64,000 nucleotides of DNA, taken from contig NZ_CP108442.1 of the NCBI RefSeq assembly GCF_041435355.1, forward strand, positions 1,116,001-1,180,000. The letters run 5' to 3'. A model generated the notes under the pieces. That model did no database searches and was not told the DNA's origin. It saw only the letters and a program-made list of their open reading frames with translations. Position 1 is the first letter of the stretch; each line of letters begins with the position of its first letter. This document shows positions 63,158 to 64,000 of the stretch, piece by piece. The stretch is from Streptomyces sp. NBC_01276. GTDB lineage: Bacteria > Actinomycetota > Actinomycetes > Streptomycetales > Streptomycetaceae. The translations under genes were made by a program, and so were the position numbers.

Positions 63158-63757
63158 ATGCCGACCACACCAGCCACCGACGCCAACAGTGCGTCCGCCG
63201 GCACCGGAACTCAGGAATCGATCATGCTCGAACTGGTCGACGAGTCCGGCAACACCATCGGCACGGCGGAGAAGCTCTCCGCCCATCAGGCGCCCGGCCT
63301 GCTGCACCGGGCGTTCTCCGTGTTCCTCTTCGACGAGCGGGGCCGGCTGCTGCTCCAGCAGCGCGCCCTCGGGAAGTACCACTCCCCCGGCGTCTGGTCG
63401 AACACCTGTTGCGGCCACCCGTACCCCGGCGAGTCCCCGTTCGCGGCGGCGGCCCGGCGGACCCACGAGGAGCTGGGGCTGTCGCCCTCGCTGCTCGCCG
63501 AGGCGGGGACGGTGCGCTACAACCACCCGGACCCCGCGTCCGGGCTGGTCGAGCAGGAGTACAACCACCTGTTCGTGGGACTGGCGCAGGCGGCGCCGGA
63601 TCCGGATCCGGAGGAGGTCGGCGACACGGCCTTCGTCACGGCCGAGGAGCTGGTGAAGCGGCATGCCGAGGCGCCGTTCTCGGCCTGGTTCATGACGGTC
63701 CTGGACGCGGCCCGGCCCGCGATCCGCGAGCTGACGGGCGATGCGGCGGGCTGGTAG
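63158..63757 (+). CDS. idi: Isopentenyl-diphosphate delta-isomerase, type 1
   Basis: 199-aa NUDIX-fold isomerase interconverting IPP and DMAPP. Catalytic Cys in NTCCGHPYPGE (C85) and Glu in QEYNH (E134), and RRTHEELGL as the modified NUDIX box. ATG at 63158 chosen for GAAGGA five bases upstream. Supplies allylic starter for the nearby hopanoid operon. Confidence 0.95.
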   Translation: MPTTPATDANSASAGTGTQESIMLELVDESGNTIGTAEKLSAHQAPGLLHRAFSVFLFDERGRLLLQQRALGKYHSPGVWSNTCCGHPYPGESPFAAAARRTHEELGLSPSLLAEAGTVRYNHPDPASGLVEQEYNHLFVGLAQAAPDPDPEEVGDTAFVTAEELVKRHAEAPFSAWFMTVLDAARPAIRELTGDAAGW

Positions 63758-63828
63758 CCGCGGCTCCCTCCGGCCGGGCCCGCGTACCGGCTCCGGCTCT
63801 TTCGCGAGCTCGTCCAGGGCGTGCTCGC

Positions 63829-64000
63829 TCAGAGCTCGGGGGCCGGTGCGGTGAGCGGCAGGGCGGCCCAGATCACCTTGCCTCCGGTCGAGGTGTGCTC
63901 GACGTCGCAGACCCCGCCGGCCTCCCGCGTGACCTCGCGGACCAGCAGGAGGCCCCGGCCGCCGGTCTGGCCGAAGTCGGCCTCCAGCGCCTTGGGCCGG
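63829..64000 (-). CDS. HATPase_c regulator, 3' end only
   Basis: The last 56 codons of a minus-strand gene running off the window. They read FGQTGGRGLLLVREVTREAG and GGKVIWAALPL, the C-terminus of the RsbW-like single-domain ATP-binding proteins abundant in Streptomyces, and end APEL-stop. Anti-sigma kinase-type function is likely. Confidence 0.75.
   Translation of the reverse strand, partial: RPKALEADFGQTGGRGLLLVREVTREAGGVCDVEHTSTGGKVIWAALPLTAPAPEL

Overview
The window is about 72% G+C with strong G/C in third codon positions, many GTG/TTG starts and many 1-4 base stop/start overlaps. Together with a hopanoid cluster, a conservon, DUF305/DUF6153, DUF5941 and DUF742 families and a c-di-AMP (ydaO) riboswitch, this indicates a Streptomyces or close relative (chromosomal, no plasmid or phage backbone seen). 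About 62 protein genes, one tRNA (Pro, GGG anticodon), one riboswitch and a set of hairpin terminators and promoters can be supported.

Layout. 0-6 kb: Tat-exported sulfatase plus its formylglycine-generating enzyme, a GNAT, monomeric NADP isocitrate dehydrogenase and a DUF805 membrane protein. 6.1-18.9 kb: a glycosylation/redox module (NAD-epimerase with a Cys-rich insert, two-component system, GT2-DUF2064-methyltransferase operon, membrane-anchored SUOX-type molybdoenzyme with a small membrane partner, GT87). It is interrupted by two accessory pieces: a DUF4157 (eCIS core) metalloprotease-like/nuclease-like protein, and a degenerate DHB-AMP-ligase-like protein behind a decamer repeat. An identical 17-bp element lies in two divergent promoter regions of this module, and four of its promoters appear leaderless. 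18.8-28 kb: GH46 chitosanase with a perfect operator palindrome, ECF sigma/RskA anti-sigma pair, methyltransferase with a decayed amidotransferase-like N-terminus, VOC protein, CorA, LysG/LysE pair, double NUDIX protein, methyltransferase. 28-43.9 kb: DUF6153-DUF305, PBP4-type carboxypeptidase, ABC exporter, tRNA-Pro, split transketolase under a SoxR-like promoter, a five-gene conservon with GAF protein, MBL hydrolase, SGNH hydrolase, M23/LysM hydrolase under the riboswitch, tyrosine phosphatase.

43.9-54 kb (minus strand): the hopanoid operon hpnC-hpnD-(86-aa gene)-hpnE-polyprenyl synthetase-shc-hpnG-hpnH-hpnO, running from FPP through presqualene diphosphate and squalene to hopene, adenosylhopane, ribosylhopane and aminobacteriohopanetriol. 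Every junction except those around shc and hpnH/hpnG is an overlap. 54-61.3 kb (minus strand): a surface-polymer operon with two CDP-alcohol phosphotransferases, a nucleotidyltransferase, a glycerol-1-phosphate dehydrogenase-like enzyme, a GT2 and a TagGH-like ABC-2 exporter. Its first gene seems to start with CTG. 61.5-64 kb: a methyltransferase-GNAT fusion, type 1 IPP isomerase (isoprenoid supply, fitting the nearby hopanoid genes) and the end of a HATPase regulator.

The observations most worth following are the shared operator with leaderless promoters, the SoxR-type promoter on a split transketolase, the CTG start, the DUF4157 nuclease-like protein and the adenylating-enzyme pseudo-homologue. 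I did not see a fully novel multi-gene defence or mobile system.
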